Below are positions 35,890-46,173 of a stretch of 64,000 bases of DNA, piece after piece (position 1 is the first letter of the stretch; each line of letters opens with the position of its first letter). Source of the DNA: Xenopus tropicalis. Its lineage: Eukaryota; Chordata; Amphibia; Anura; Pipidae. The position numbers and the translations under genes were made by a program. Location of the stretch: assembly GCF_000004195.4 (NCBI RefSeq), contig NC_030680.2, positions 8,116,995-8,180,994 of the forward strand, in the 5' to 3' direction. The notes below the pieces were generated by a model. The model made no database searches and was not told the origin of the DNA. It was given only the letters and a program-made list of their open reading frames with translations.

Positions 35890-36153
35890 GATATGTAGGC
35901 TAGGTATGAGCTAATCTGTCCGGTTACACTTCACAAAAATGTCAATAGGTGATAATTTTGATATATTTTTATGTGTATGACTTTTTTTCTTACTCCAAAT
36001 TCAATGAGCGATTTTTTTTTTTTGGTGACTTTTTTGTTCTGGCAATTTTTTGCCGTAGTTTTGTGAAAAAAATTTGCCACAACAAAAATCCGTAGAGTGA
36101 GGGAAAAGTCATGTTTGCATCAAAAAAGTTGCAAATAATATGGAGAATAATCT
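35890..36153. other. Decayed family fragment and spacer
   Basis: TAGGTATGAGCTAATCTGTCC at about 35901 is a family-like start. No right end found. Confidence 0.4.
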
Positions 36154-36161
36154 TACATCTG

Positions 36162-36470
36162 TAGTGATGAGCAAATTTTTTCTCTAGGCATGGATTAGCA
36201 GCGAATTTCCACATGTTGCCATTGGCGAATTGTTTTGTGAAGTTTCCATGAAAATTCACTGCGGAACAAGTTTTGGGTGTGATCATGGCAAAATTGTCCG
36301 TGGACGCGGCAAAAAAGGGCACAGTCGCGTAAAAAAAAAAAGCACAGCCGACAAAAAAAAAAAGACGCAGGCAACAATAAAAATTTGCGCTACAAATGTG
36401 TTTTGCGACTTTCTTCGCCATTTTGCGAGTTTTATGGCCAAGTGAAATGGGACATATTCGCTCATCACTA
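36162..36470 (-). mobile_element. hAT MITE (TAGTGATGAGCGA family)
   Basis: Flanks TACATCTG and TTCATCTG (7/8). Ends TAGTGATGAGCAAATTTTTT and CATATTCGCTCATCACTA. Confidence 0.88.
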
Positions 36471-36698
36471 TTCATCTGTAATTAGATTGAAGATACCACA
36501 TTTGGAGAGCTAGGGGGGTGCAAAGTCAAATGTAGAAAAGGGTTTGGTCCTTTTCAAATGATTGGTTTGGTCTTGTTGCAAAATTAAAAAGAAAAATTGG
36601 TACAAATCAAAATGGCTTCCTTCCAACAGGTGATGAGTTTCTAATTCCAGCAAGACAAACAGAAAAGGGGTGGGGTTTAAATACAGAGCCCCCGTAAT

Positions 36699-37037
36699 TA
36701 GGGATGAGCGAATCTATCCTGTTTTGCTTCGCCATGAAATTCGCGAAACGGCAAGAAAATTCACAAAACGGACTTGTTGCTTGTTTTTTTTGTCGCCTGC
36801 ATGTGTTTTGTCGCCCGCGTCTATTTTTTTGTCGCCTGTGTCCATTTTTTTGTCGCCTGCGTCCATTTTTTTGTCTCCTGCGCTTTTTTGATGCAACTAC
36901 GCCTTTATTTTACGTGCCCAATTTGACGTACGACAAAATAAATTTGTGCAATGAATTTTTCACAGAAGTTTCGCGAAACAATTCTCCACAAAATGCGGAA
37001 ATAGGCCGTGCCTGGCGAAAAAATTCGCTCATCACTA
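36699..37037 (+). mobile_element. hAT MITE (TAGTGATGAGCGA family)
   Basis: Perfect 8-bp duplications CCCGTAAT (36691-36698, 37038-37045). Ends TAGGGATGAGCGAATC and AAATTCGCTCATCACTA. Five short units of GTCGCCTGCGTCCATTTTTT type lie at 36790-36890. Confidence 0.92.
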
Positions 37038-37045
37038 CCCGTAAT

Positions 37046-37641
37046 TAATTTTGAATTCCAATTTACCTTGTCAGTAATCACCGGCTGAGCTCCGGCCCCC
37101 GTATCCCTTATCTGAACATTCTGCCCCTTCCATCCTTCTAAAGTTCTTTCCTAGATTCACATTCTGTGCCGCTGTTGTCTTCCTTGACCTCAACTGTCTA
37201 TAAAGACAAATCCCATCTCGTCTCTCTGGGTTTATTTGGCTGCAGCAAAGTTCTGCTTAATGTTTTAGCAGGTTCTTTAATCTCTCGTGAAACAAACCCA
37301 GGTACTTATGCAAAGCCAACCGGCTAAGCTCTGAAACGTACAGCGCCTTCTATTACCGTATTTTCTTTTTTAATTCCTGTTTGTCCTTTGGGAATAGACA
37401 ATGACAACACTTTCATATGCTTAACATTAATAATGGGAAAAGATTGTCTAATAAACCTTGTAACTAGAGTGAGGCTTTTGTTTTATAGTATAAATAACAT
37501 CAGTAAATTAAAAAAATACAGTACGAATTCGAATCACGAAACCCGATAATTTCTGATGATTGAAAAAGTCACAAATATTTCATTTGTTTGAATACGAAGA
37601 TTTTGTACTTAAGATCTGAAATTTTCGTATTGAAACGATCT
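37046..37641. other. Intergenic, nothing recognised
   Basis: No gene or repeat. Confidence 0.4.
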
Positions 37642-39066
37642 GGCCCAAGGAAAGTCTCCCATAGGGCTCAATGGCACTCTGCAGCTCCAACCCGGCCCAA
37701 GGAAAGTCTCCCATAGGGCTCAATGGCACTCTGCAGCTCCAACCCGGCCCAAGGAAAGTCTCCCATAGGGCTCAATGGCACTCTGCAGCTCCAACCCGGC
37801 CCAAGGAAAGCCTCCCATAGGGCTCAATGGCATTCTGCAGCTCCAACCCGGCCCAAGGAAGGTCTCCCATAGGGCTCAATGGCACTCTGCAGCTCCAACC
37901 CGGCCAAAGGAAAGCCTCCCATAGGGCTCAATGGCACTCTGCAGCTCCAACCCGGCCAAAGGAAAGTCTCCCATAGGGCTCAATGGCACTCTGCAGCTCC
38001 AACCCGGCCCAAGGAAAGTCTCGCATAGGGCTCAATGGCACTCTGCAGCTCCAACCTGGCCCAAGGAAAGTCTCCCATAGGGCTCAATGGCACTCTGCAG
38101 CTCCAACCCGGCCCAAGGAAAGTCTCCCATAGGGCTCAATGGCACTCTGCAGCTCCAACCCGGCCCAAGGAAAGTCTCCCATAGGGCTCAATGGCACTCT
38201 GCAGCTCCAACCCGGCCCAAGGAAAGCCTCCCATAGGGCTCAATGGCATTCTGCAGCTCCAACCCGGCCCAAGGAAGGTCTCCCATAGGGCTCAATGGCA
38301 CTCTGCAGCTCCAACCCGGCCAAAGGAAAGCCTCCCATAGGGCTCAATGGCACTCTGCAGCTCCAACCCGGCCAAAGGAAAGTCTCCCATAGGGCTCAAT
38401 GGCACTCTGCAGCTCCAACCCGGCCCAAGGAAAGTCTCCCATAGGGCTCAATGGCACTCTGCAGCTCCAACCTGGCCCAAGGAAAGTCTCCCATAGGGCT
38501 CAATGGCACTCTGCAGCTCCAACCCGGCCCAAGGAAAGTCTCCCATAGGGCTCAATGGCACTCTGCAGCTCCAACCCGGCCCAAGGAAAGTCTCCCATAG
38601 GGCTCAATGGCACTCTGCAGCTCCAACCCGGCCCAAGGAAAGCCTCCCATAGGGCTCAATGGCATTCTGCAGCTCCAACCCGGCCCAAGGAAGGTCTCCC
38701 ATAGGGCTCAATGGCACTCTGCAGCTCCAACCCGGCCAAAGGAAAGCCTCCCATAGGGCTCAATGGCACTCTGCAGCTCCAACCCGGCCAAAGGAAAGTC
38801 TCCCATAGGGCTCAATGGCACTCTGCAGCTCCAACCCGGCCCAAGGAAAGTCTCCCATAGGGCTCAATGGCACTCTGCAGCTCCAACCTGGCCCAAGGAA
38901 AGTCTCCCATAGGGCTCAATGGCACTCTGCAGCTCCAACCCGCCCAAGGAAAGTCTCCCATAGGGCTCAATGGCACTCTGCAGCTCCAACCCGCCCAAGG
39001 AAAGTCTCCCATAGGGCTCAATGGCACTCTGCAGCTCCAACCTGGCCCAAGGAAAGTCTCCCATAG
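37642..39066 (+). repeat. 52-bp minisatellite, about 27 copies, with 8-mer higher-order repeat
   Basis: GGCCCAAGGAAAGTCTCCC recurs every 52 bp. Diagnostic variants repeat at 416 bp (8 x 52): GGCATTCTGCAG near 37830, 38246 and 38662, and AACCTGGCCC near 38054, 38470 and 38886. Two late units are 50 bp (loss of GG). Both strands give spurious repeat ORFs. Confidence 0.95.
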
Positions 39067-39366
39067 CCTGTATTGTTTAAACATGTAATCCCCTGTGTTG
39101 TTCACACTTTTTAATCTCTGCATTGTTCACCCCCTGCAGTGTTCACACCTCAGGCTCAGGCTGTAATCACCCACATTGTTTTCTTGTTCACACCTCAGAC
39201 AGACTGTAGGAGCAGTAGAAACCCACAAATAAACCCTACACACTATAAAAAGAACATATACTGAGGTGGTACTGCAATTAAAAAGTTTTTTAATATATAG
39301 TTATTGTGCAGACTGTAGGAGCAGTGCCAGCATTGTGTCACTGTAGGCTGCCTGTGTGTGCCATAC

Positions 39367-40075
39367 TCTGCCTGCCTTATGCTGCCTGTGTGTGCCATAC
39401 ACACAGGCAGCATAGGACAGGCAGAGTATGGCACACACAGGCAGGGTAGGTAAGGCAGAGTATGGCACACACAGGCAGGGTAGGCCAGGCAGAGTATGGC
39501 ACACACAGGCAGGGTAGCAAAGGCAGAGTATGGCACACACAGGCAGTGTAGGGAAGGCAGAGTATGGCACACACAGGCAGGGTAGGTAAGGCAGAGTATG
39601 GCACACACAGGCAGGGTAGGCCAGGCAGAGTATGGCACACACAGGCAGGGTAGCGAAGGCAGAGTATGGCACACACAGGCAGTGTAGGGAAGGCTGAGTA
39701 TGGCACACACAGGCAGGGTAGGAAAGGCAGATTATGACACACACAGGCAGGGTAGGGAAGGCAGAGTATGGCATACACAGGCAGGGTAGGGGAGGCAGAG
39801 TATGGTACACACAGGCAGGGTAGGAAAGGCAGAGTATGGCACACACAGGCAGGGTAGGGAAGGTAGAGTATAGCACACACAGGCAGGGTAGGGCAGGCAG
39901 AGTATAGCACACACAGGCAGGGTAGGGAAGGCAGAGTATGGCACACACAGGCAGGGTAGGGCAGGCAGAGTATGGCACACACAGGCAGGGTAGGGCAGGC
40001 AGAGTATGGCACACACAGGCAGGGTAGGGCAGGCAGAGTATGGCACACACAGGCAGGGTAGGGAAGGCAGATTAT
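39367..40075 (+). repeat. 34-bp minisatellite, about 21 copies
   Basis: AGGCAGAGTATGGCACACAC recurs every 34 bp (39487, 39521, 39555 ...). The left edge has an inverted stub (TGCCTGTGTGTGCCATAC). Because 34 is not a multiple of 3, the reverse strand shows 102-bp periodic reading frames open in all three phases (up to 255 aa), which are not genes. Confidence 0.95.
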
Positions 40076-40257
40076 GGCAGGTTTTTGCTGTACTACCACC
40101 ATTAATATGGTTATGGTCATGAAATAACATGGGTGTGGTTTCAAGTGGGTGTGGTTTTAAAAAGGGGAGTGGTCAAAACTAGCTTCCATTATTGGCCCTC
40201 CACCACGGAGGCTGGAAAACTTCCGGCCCTCGGTACCACAGAAGTTGGACAGCACTG

Positions 40258-40366
40258 ATATATAGGATAGATACATACATACATACATACATACATACAT
40301 ACATACATACATAGATGGATAGATAATAGATAGGTTGTTAGATAGATAATACATAGATAGATAGAT

Positions 40367-40411
<45 letters not shown>

Positions 40412-40534
40412 AAAGAATATGATAAAGATATGAGTTTCAGGTGCGGAACTATGCAAATGAGATTCACAATAAATGAGAAGAAATTCTAGATAATATCTAG
40501 ATACCTAAATAATAGATAGATAGATAGATAGATT

Positions 40535-40569
<35 letters not shown>

Positions 40570-40622
40570 CATACATAGATACATACATAGATACATAGAT
40601 GGATAGATAATAGATAGATAAT

Positions 40623-40653
<31 letters not shown>

Positions 40654-41690
40654 AGAAGATAATGATAAAGATATGAGTTTCAGGTGCGGAACTATGCAAA
40701 TGAGATTCACAATAAATGAGAAGAAATTCTAGATAATATCTAGATACCTAAATAATAGATAGATAGATTATAGATAGATAGATAGATACATACATAGATA
40801 CATACATAGATACATAGATGGATAGATAATAGATAGATAATTAGATAGATAGATAGATAGATGATAGATAGATAGATAGATAGATAGATACATACATCGA
40901 TACATACATAGATACATAGATGGATAGATAATAGATAGATAATTAGATAGATAGATAGATAGATGATAGATAGATAGATACCGTATATACTCGAATATAA
41001 GCCGAGTTTTTGAGCACTAAAAATGTGCTCAAAAAGTAGCCCTCGGCTTATACTCGAGTATATGGCATGATGTGCCCGATGTGCCCCCTGACAGACTTGT
41101 GTCCTTGCGTACCTGTGCCCGCGCTCTCCCTATGCCAGCTTCCCAGAACGCCATCCTAACCGTTCGCTCTTCTCCTGTGCGCTCTGCTCTTCTCCTGTGT
41201 ACGCATCTGATCTGCTTGGCGCCGCAGTCGCGCCAGTGACGTCACGCGCCCCCTTCAGTTACTCCTGGCCTGATCTTAGAACATCACAGATTACCAATGG
41301 CTGCACCAACTCCTGTACTATTTCTGCTAATCCTAAATGTGCTTTTCTTGGTAATCAATATAGACTTTGGAATCCCATGACCTTCAGCTGCTGTTTATAC
41401 ACAATCATAACTGAGCAAATGACTTTCTAAATGAAACTGTGCATTTGGTTTTGGCTATAATAAATAAATCTTTTTGGGATACTCAATTAAACCAAAGTGT
41501 GAGCACACTTTGTGTGCTGGCTCACTCGCACCAGCCCTACTGGTGACACCCTAGGCTTATACTCGAGTCAATAGGTTTTTCCAGTTTTCTTAGGTAAAAT
41601 TAGGTACCTCGGCTTATATTCGGATCGGCTTATACGCAAGTATATACGGTAGATAGATAAAGAAGATAATGATAAAGATATGAGTTTCAG
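40258..41690. repeat. GATA/CATA microsatellite region with ~243-bp macro-units
   Basis: Long (GATA)n and (CATA)n tracts at 40268-40420, 40500-40655 and 40740-40980. A unique-looking ~90-bp block (TGAGTTTCAGGTGCGGAACT..., containing ATGCAAAT) recurs at 40431 and 40674 and, diverged, at 41691. A DNA transposon interrupts the region at 40981-41649. Confidence 0.9.
40981..41649. mobile_element. TA-flanked DNA transposon (CCGTATATACTCGA termini)
   Basis: Left CCGTATATACTCGAATATAA and right TTATACGCAAGTATATACGG are inverted, with TA on both sides, inserted in the GATA tract. Further internal inverted words (GGCTTATACTCGAGTATA) lie near both ends. The interior has no transposase-like ORF. The superfamily is uncertain. 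Confidence 0.75.
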
Positions 41691-41739
41691 GTGTGGGACT
41701 ATGCTAATGAGATTCCCAATAAATGAGAAGAAATCCCAT

Positions 41740-42160
41740 AGGTGAGTTCACGTGCAGGAACCCTATCAGTATTGGGGGAAACCAATCAGGCAGATCCATA
41801 TTCAGCCTTTACTTCCATTTGCGCAGTTGGCGCTACAGACGCCGGATTAATGTGCCGATCAGGGGAGAAATCAATGACAATTTCCCAGAGTCAAACAAAT
41901 GTTTGTGTCGCAGCCATGAAACCATGAGAGGAAGCTGGTCTGGTAACGGGGGGATATTATCTGCCCCCCCCCCCCGCGATCCCTGAGTCTGTTTATTTCG
42001 CTCGCGTGGGCCGAGAACCGTCCATTTGTATCTGATTCTGTGCTAAACAGCTGTTAGTGGGGAACTCATTCAACCCATTTTTATTGCTTATTAAGGTACA
42101 AACATTCCCCACCCCTCGTCTTCCTGCTGTTTGTTTCTATTCATATTTTGTGCTAATATA
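41740..42160. other. Intergenic spacer before 135-bp array
   Basis: A short C-run at 41966-41975. No gene recognised. Confidence 0.4.
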
Positions 42161-42880
42161 TAACATTGGGGTAACAGTCACCCCGTTATAGTTCCAGGGG
42201 TACCCAGGGCACAAAGAAGCACTCACCCCAAATCCCCCCCTAACTGGCCTTCAGGCTGGGCCCCCTTAGCCCATAACAAGGTTACAGATATATAGAAACA
42301 TTGGGGTAACAGTCACCCTGCTATAGTTCCAGGGGTACCCAGGGCACAAATAAGCACTCACCCCAAATCCCCCCCTAACTGGCCTTCAGGCTGGGCCCCC
42401 TTAGCCCATAACAAGGTTACAGATATATAGAAACATTGGGGTAACAGTCACCCCGTTATAGTTCCAGGGGTACCCAGGGCACAAAGAAGCACTCACCCCA
42501 AATCCCCCCCTAACTGGCCTTCAGGCTGGGCCCCCTTAGCCCATAACAAGGTTACAGATATATAGAAACATTGGGGTAACAGTCACCCCGTTATAGTTCC
42601 AGGGGTACCCAGGGCACAAATAAGCACTCACCCCAAATCCCCCCCTAACTGGCCTTCAGGCTGGGCCCCCTTAGCCCATAACAAGGTTACAGATATATAG
42701 AAACATTGGGGTAACAGTCACCCCGTTATAGTTCCAGGGGTACCCAGGGCACAAAGAAGCACTCACCCCAAATCCCCCCCTAACTGGCCTTCAGGCTGGG
42801 CCCCCTTAGCCCATAACAAGGTTACAGATATATAGAAACATTGGGGTAACAGTCACCCCGCTATAGTTCCAGGGGTACCC
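42161..42880 (+). repeat. 135-bp minisatellite, left part (about 5.3 copies)
   Basis: AACATTGGGGTAACAGTCAC recurs every 135 bp. Units alternate between AAAGAAGC and AAATAAGC, so the true period is a 270-bp dimer. The array is broken at 42880/42881 by the Penelope-like element and resumes at 49249. Confidence 0.95.
42871..42880 (+). repeat. Left target-site duplication of Penelope-like element
   Basis: AGGGGTACCC, identical to 49249-49258. A shared C just upstream (42870, 49248) makes the length 10 or 11 bp. Confidence 0.9.
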
Positions 42881-44461
42881 TTGAATGAAGGTCTATCTGG
42901 CTATGTGGATAAGCTATTAATGCCTTTGGTGCTACAATTGCCAACCTTTTTAAAGGACACCACTATGTGCATCAATAAGCTAGTTGACCTGAAATGGAAG
43001 CCAACCTACAGGTGGTTTTCCATGGACGTTACAGCTTTATATTCGTCTATCGATCATGGGGCTGGCTTGCATGCTATCCAATTTTGGCTGGATCAGGAAG
43101 GGGGTTTTCCCCCAGAACAGAGGGATTTTATTTTACAATCAGTACATTTCCTTCTATATACCAACTATTTTCTTTTTGATGGGAAGTTCTTTCTCCAGAG
43201 ACGTGGGGCCGCGATGGGAGCTTCATTTGCCCCCACTTATGCCAACCTATTCATGGGTTGGTGGGAGAGGCTCCACGTCTTTGGGGATCGAAACCCATTC
43301 CGCAGCCAGATCATGTGCTTTTATCGCTACATTGATGATTGTATAGGAATATGGGATGGAGATGCATTTTCATTGCTATCCTTCATTGATTATTGTAATA
43401 AAGCTGTACAGGGTATTACTTTTACTTATGAAACAGATCTGACAAGGATACCTTTTTTGGATGTGACTTTCTCCATTAAGGATGATGTAGTAACCACTGA
43501 TCTGTATCGTAAGCCTATAACACGTAACACACTTTTACATGCTGATAGTGGCCACCCTAGGACATGTATAGAGGGCATCCCAGTGGGACAGTTCTTGCGC
43601 ATTCGCCGAATTTGCTCCACATGGGATGCCTTCCAGGAACAGGCCATGTTGCTATGGGACAGATTTGTCCAGAGGGGCTATAAGACAGTGGTTATTAAAA
43701 GGGCTTACGAGAGGGCTGTAGCCACTAACAGATCAGACCTTTTGAATCCCAGTAAAATAGGTAGGGATCCTAAACGGCATCCCAGAAATAATCTAAGATT
43801 TTGCACTACCTATGGACGGGGAGTGTATGACATTCAGAGGAGTGTCAATAAGCATTGGGGTATACTTTTACAGGATCCAGTGCTGCATGATATCCTGGCA
43901 CATAAGCCCTTTTTCTCCTTTCGGAGAGCCAGGAACATCGCTTCGTGGGTATCCAAAAGTCTATACACCACAAGAGGGAGCGTACAAGGGACTGCATGGT
44001 TGTGCAATAAAGGCATGTATAGATGCGGTAGGAATAGGTGTAAGGCCTGCAGTAACATACAAGTGTCCAAAACCTTTACCTGCACTTATACGAGTAAAAT
44101 ATATCATATCCCACAGTATTTTAATTGTCGTTCAAAGGGCATCATATATCTGGCGACATGTGAGTGCGGTGCCCAATACGTGGGGAAGACGATTAGGAGT
44201 GCTGGTAAAAGGTTTTTGGAACACCTGTCAGCTATTGACAGATGTGATTTCAAGTCGGCGATAGCCAAACATGTGGTGGAAGAACATGACAAATGTGGTC
44301 GGATATTTTTCCAGATCATAGACAAACCTAGGAGTAGTGCTAGGATGGGTGATCTGGATAGAAAGTTATCGGAGAGGGAGGTGTTCTGGATCTACTCCCT
44401 TAAAACCACTGAACAATATGGGGGCCTAAATCGGGAATGGGAGGTCTCATGCTACTTCTAA
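42881..44461 (+). pseudogene. 5'-truncated RT-endonuclease ORF in upstream pseudo-LTR
   Basis: Reads in frame from the truncation point through RT core motifs (fingers/palm from LNEGLSGYVDKL onward, YIDD motif C) to the same stop as the full copy. It lacks an ATG at its start and lacks the N-terminal RT motifs (ADKGG, PKVHK), so it is a structural by-product of insertion, not a complete gene. One amino-acid difference from the full copy: Pro at codon 43907 against Ser in the downstream copy (AHKPFF/AHKSFF). Confidence 0.92.
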
Positions 44462-44852
44462 TCTCTGGCAGATACCATTACATATACCACTATCATGAGC
44501 ATGGTAGCTTGATTGTTCCATGATGTTTACCACTAATGTACCATGATTAGGGCGAACTGTTTTTGCCCTGAAACAATTAAATTTTGTTTGTTTGACTTTC
44601 TCATTCCACTTTCATCTCTTTTATATGGCTAAGGTGCTTGGTGTGGGCTGTGGGTATAGCCTTCGCTGGGTGAGGCCTGGTTAAAGAGATTTTTTGTATT
44701 TATAAAGTATTTATTATATATTTTTTGTACTTTTTGTACTATTTACCTGCTGACCTATACATATGGTTTTATTACTGGGGGACCATGAAGGGGTTAACCC
44801 CTAATTGGATTAGTGGGTGTGATGCATGGTTCTATTTAAATATGGGTGCTTT

Positions 44853-44914
44853 AGGTCATGTGTATGGCTTCTGAGGAAGTGACATGTAGTCACGAAACGC
44901 GTTAAGCTAGACCT
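44853..44914 (+). ncRNA. Hammerhead-ribozyme-like motif, upstream pseudo-LTR
   Basis: Core CTGAGGA (44871-44877) fits CUGANGA and GAAA (44894-44897) completes it. Helix II is GTGAC/GTCAC (44879-44883 with 44889-44893), loop ATGTA. Helix I has GCTT/AAGC (44867-44870 with 44904-44907) and, after an internal loop, AGGTC/GACCT (44853-44857 with 44910-44914). Helix III is the palindrome ACGCGT, only 2 bp in a monomer, as described for Penelope-like hammerheads that act as dimers. Predicted cleavage follows T44903 (GTT|A). One extra A (44878) between core and helix II departs from the strict consensus. Confidence 0.75.
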
Positions 44915-44940
44915 CTTGTTCTGCTTTTAATCATGGAATC

Positions 44941-44946
44941 AATAAA
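44941..44946 (+). promoter_or_regulatory. AATAAA polyadenylation signal, upstream copy
   Basis: Lies 27 bp after the hammerhead motif and ~55 bp before the copy's 3' end at 44999. The identical position in the second copy is 49190-49195. Confidence 0.55.
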
Positions 44947-45074
44947 GAATCATTTTTAATCTGAGAAGGCACAGTGCTCCGTCTTATATTTTTTTCTGCT
45001 ATTTAAATTCGCCTGGATCGGAGGTGTTTAGAGACGTGGTAGCGCTGTTGTCCGATACACGGGTTACTATCCTG

Positions 45075-45196
45075 GTGAGTGCTCCCCTTACCTTTTTGTT
45101 TATTTGTATATATATACCGATGGGTTGAGCTCCCGGGGGATGTTCCCGTGTTTTATGTTATATTGAAAAGTTTCACTCGATACTTTTGCAACATAG
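45075..45196 (+). other. Candidate 5'-UTR intron of the full copy
   Basis: CTG|GTGAGT (donor consensus at 45075) and ...TTTTGCAACATAG (acceptor ending 45196) enclose 122 nt, immediately upstream of the first ATG of ORF1 at 45205. An intron in the 5' UTR is known for Drosophila Penelope. The polypyrimidine tract here is weak, so this is inference. Confidence 0.3.
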
Positions 45197-45204
45197 TGAG
45201 CGAT

Positions 45205-46173
45205 ATGAGTCAGATCGGAAGTACCCTGACGTCAGTGGACGCGCTGCGTCTGAAACAAGCTGAACTAGTGTTCGCGGAAACTCCGGACTCCAGAGCGCTG
45301 GTGGCGAGCGATGATCCCGGGTCTGCTGATGTGAGGTATTTACTTCGGAAATTGGAACGGGCCATGCGGAGAGAGGTTCGTTTATGGTGGGACACTTGTT
45401 CCCTAGAGAACTATCTGAAATGTAAGCGCATACCCCGCGGGCTTAGGATAAAAAAGTTTCCAACCTTTGAGGGTCTTTCTCTGGAGTTCGAGACAGCATG
45501 GAACGCAATATTAACTGATTGCTCTTTAAGACTAATGGAACTCATCCTGGATCGCGATAACATAGAGCTAAGAAAGGTTCAGGATGAGATTGTACAGGTT
45601 CATGAGGCTATCGATATGACTAATAGTGATCCCTCAAAACCTTTTATTGAGTTAATACAACTTAAAGATCAATTGAAAAGTTATGAATTATCCGTTAAGA
45701 ATGCTAAGAGAGACAAATTCCAGCGTGATAAACGTGATTATGAAAGTAATATGGTATACGTGTGGAAGCCGGAACGTTTTGGCTCATATAGATACAGAAG
45801 ATATACAGGTGGTAAAGGCACGGCGAGTTTAACTCCCCGCTCCATTCTTAAACCTAATAGGTCCGTTCAATTTGCAGGTTCTGATGACGATGTCAGGGGG
45901 GTGGGATTGACCTCACCACCCTCACCCCCCTCTTCTTCCTCTTCTTTTTTGGTGTCGGATCCGGACCGCACAGGGAGCGATCTAGAGGACGGCCATGGAC
46001 CAGGGATGGCGCCGGATGCCAGAAGGAGGACCTTACGGCAGCGGAGGGATCCCGTAGGGACCTACAGTACTCGAGAAATACGAGACGGCGGAGACGGAGG
46101 AATAAAACATCTTGGCCCGTCACGCGGGAGAGGGAGGAGGAGAGGTGGGTCAAGGAACCCCCAGAAGTGGTGA
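45205..46173 (+). CDS. Penelope-like element ORF1 (N-terminal domain protein), 322 aa
   Basis: Start chosen at the first ATG in frame (MSQIGSTL), because the open frame extends upstream to 45079 only through a GTG. Residues ~54-85 carry WWDTCSLENYLK and IPRGLRIKKFPTF, a signature I associate with the N-terminus of Penelope-like polyproteins. Residues ~110-185 are helical and charged, possibly a coiled coil. The C-terminus is Ser/Pro-rich (SPPSPPSSSSSF) and then Arg/Gly-rich, likely nucleic-acid binding. It ends at a TGA that overlaps ORF2. In relatives this region is usually joined to the RT, so a -1 frameshift or a recent frame-breaking indel in the 45888-46173 overlap is likely. Confidence 0.8.
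   Translation: MSQIGSTLTSVDALRLKQAELVFAETPDSRALVASDDPGSADVRYLLRKLERAMRREVRLWWDTCSLENYLKCKRIPRGLRIKKFPTFEGLSLEFETAWNAILTDCSLRLMELILDRDNIELRKVQDEIVQVHEAIDMTNSDPSKPFIELIQLKDQLKSYELSVKNAKRDKFQRDKRDYESNMVYVWKPERFGSYRYRRYTGGKGTASLTPRSILKPNRSVQFAGSDDDVRGVGLTSPPSPPSSSSSFLVSDPDRTGSDLEDGHGPGMAPDARRRTLRQRRDPVGTYSTREIRDGGDGGIKHLGPSRGRGRRRGGSRNPQKW
45945..45951 (+). promoter_or_regulatory. Candidate -1 frameshift slippery site (T TTT TTG)
   Basis: In ORF1 phase the codons are TCT TTT TTG GTG, so T_TTT_TTG fits X_XXY_YYZ. ORF2 frame (-1) is open from 45888 onwards, so slippage here would fuse about 248 ORF1 codons to the RT frame (about 1,167 aa overall). No downstream pseudoknot was modelled. Confidence 0.35.

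Noticed and set aside
39301..40144. Reverse-strand cysteine-rich ORFs of 249-255 aa
   Set aside because: They are products of the 34-bp array, open in all phases, with no signal or family match.
45079..45204. Upstream extension of ORF1
   Set aside because: It begins at a GTG and has no ATG. It overlaps the likely 5' UTR and candidate intron, so the ATG at 45205 was preferred.
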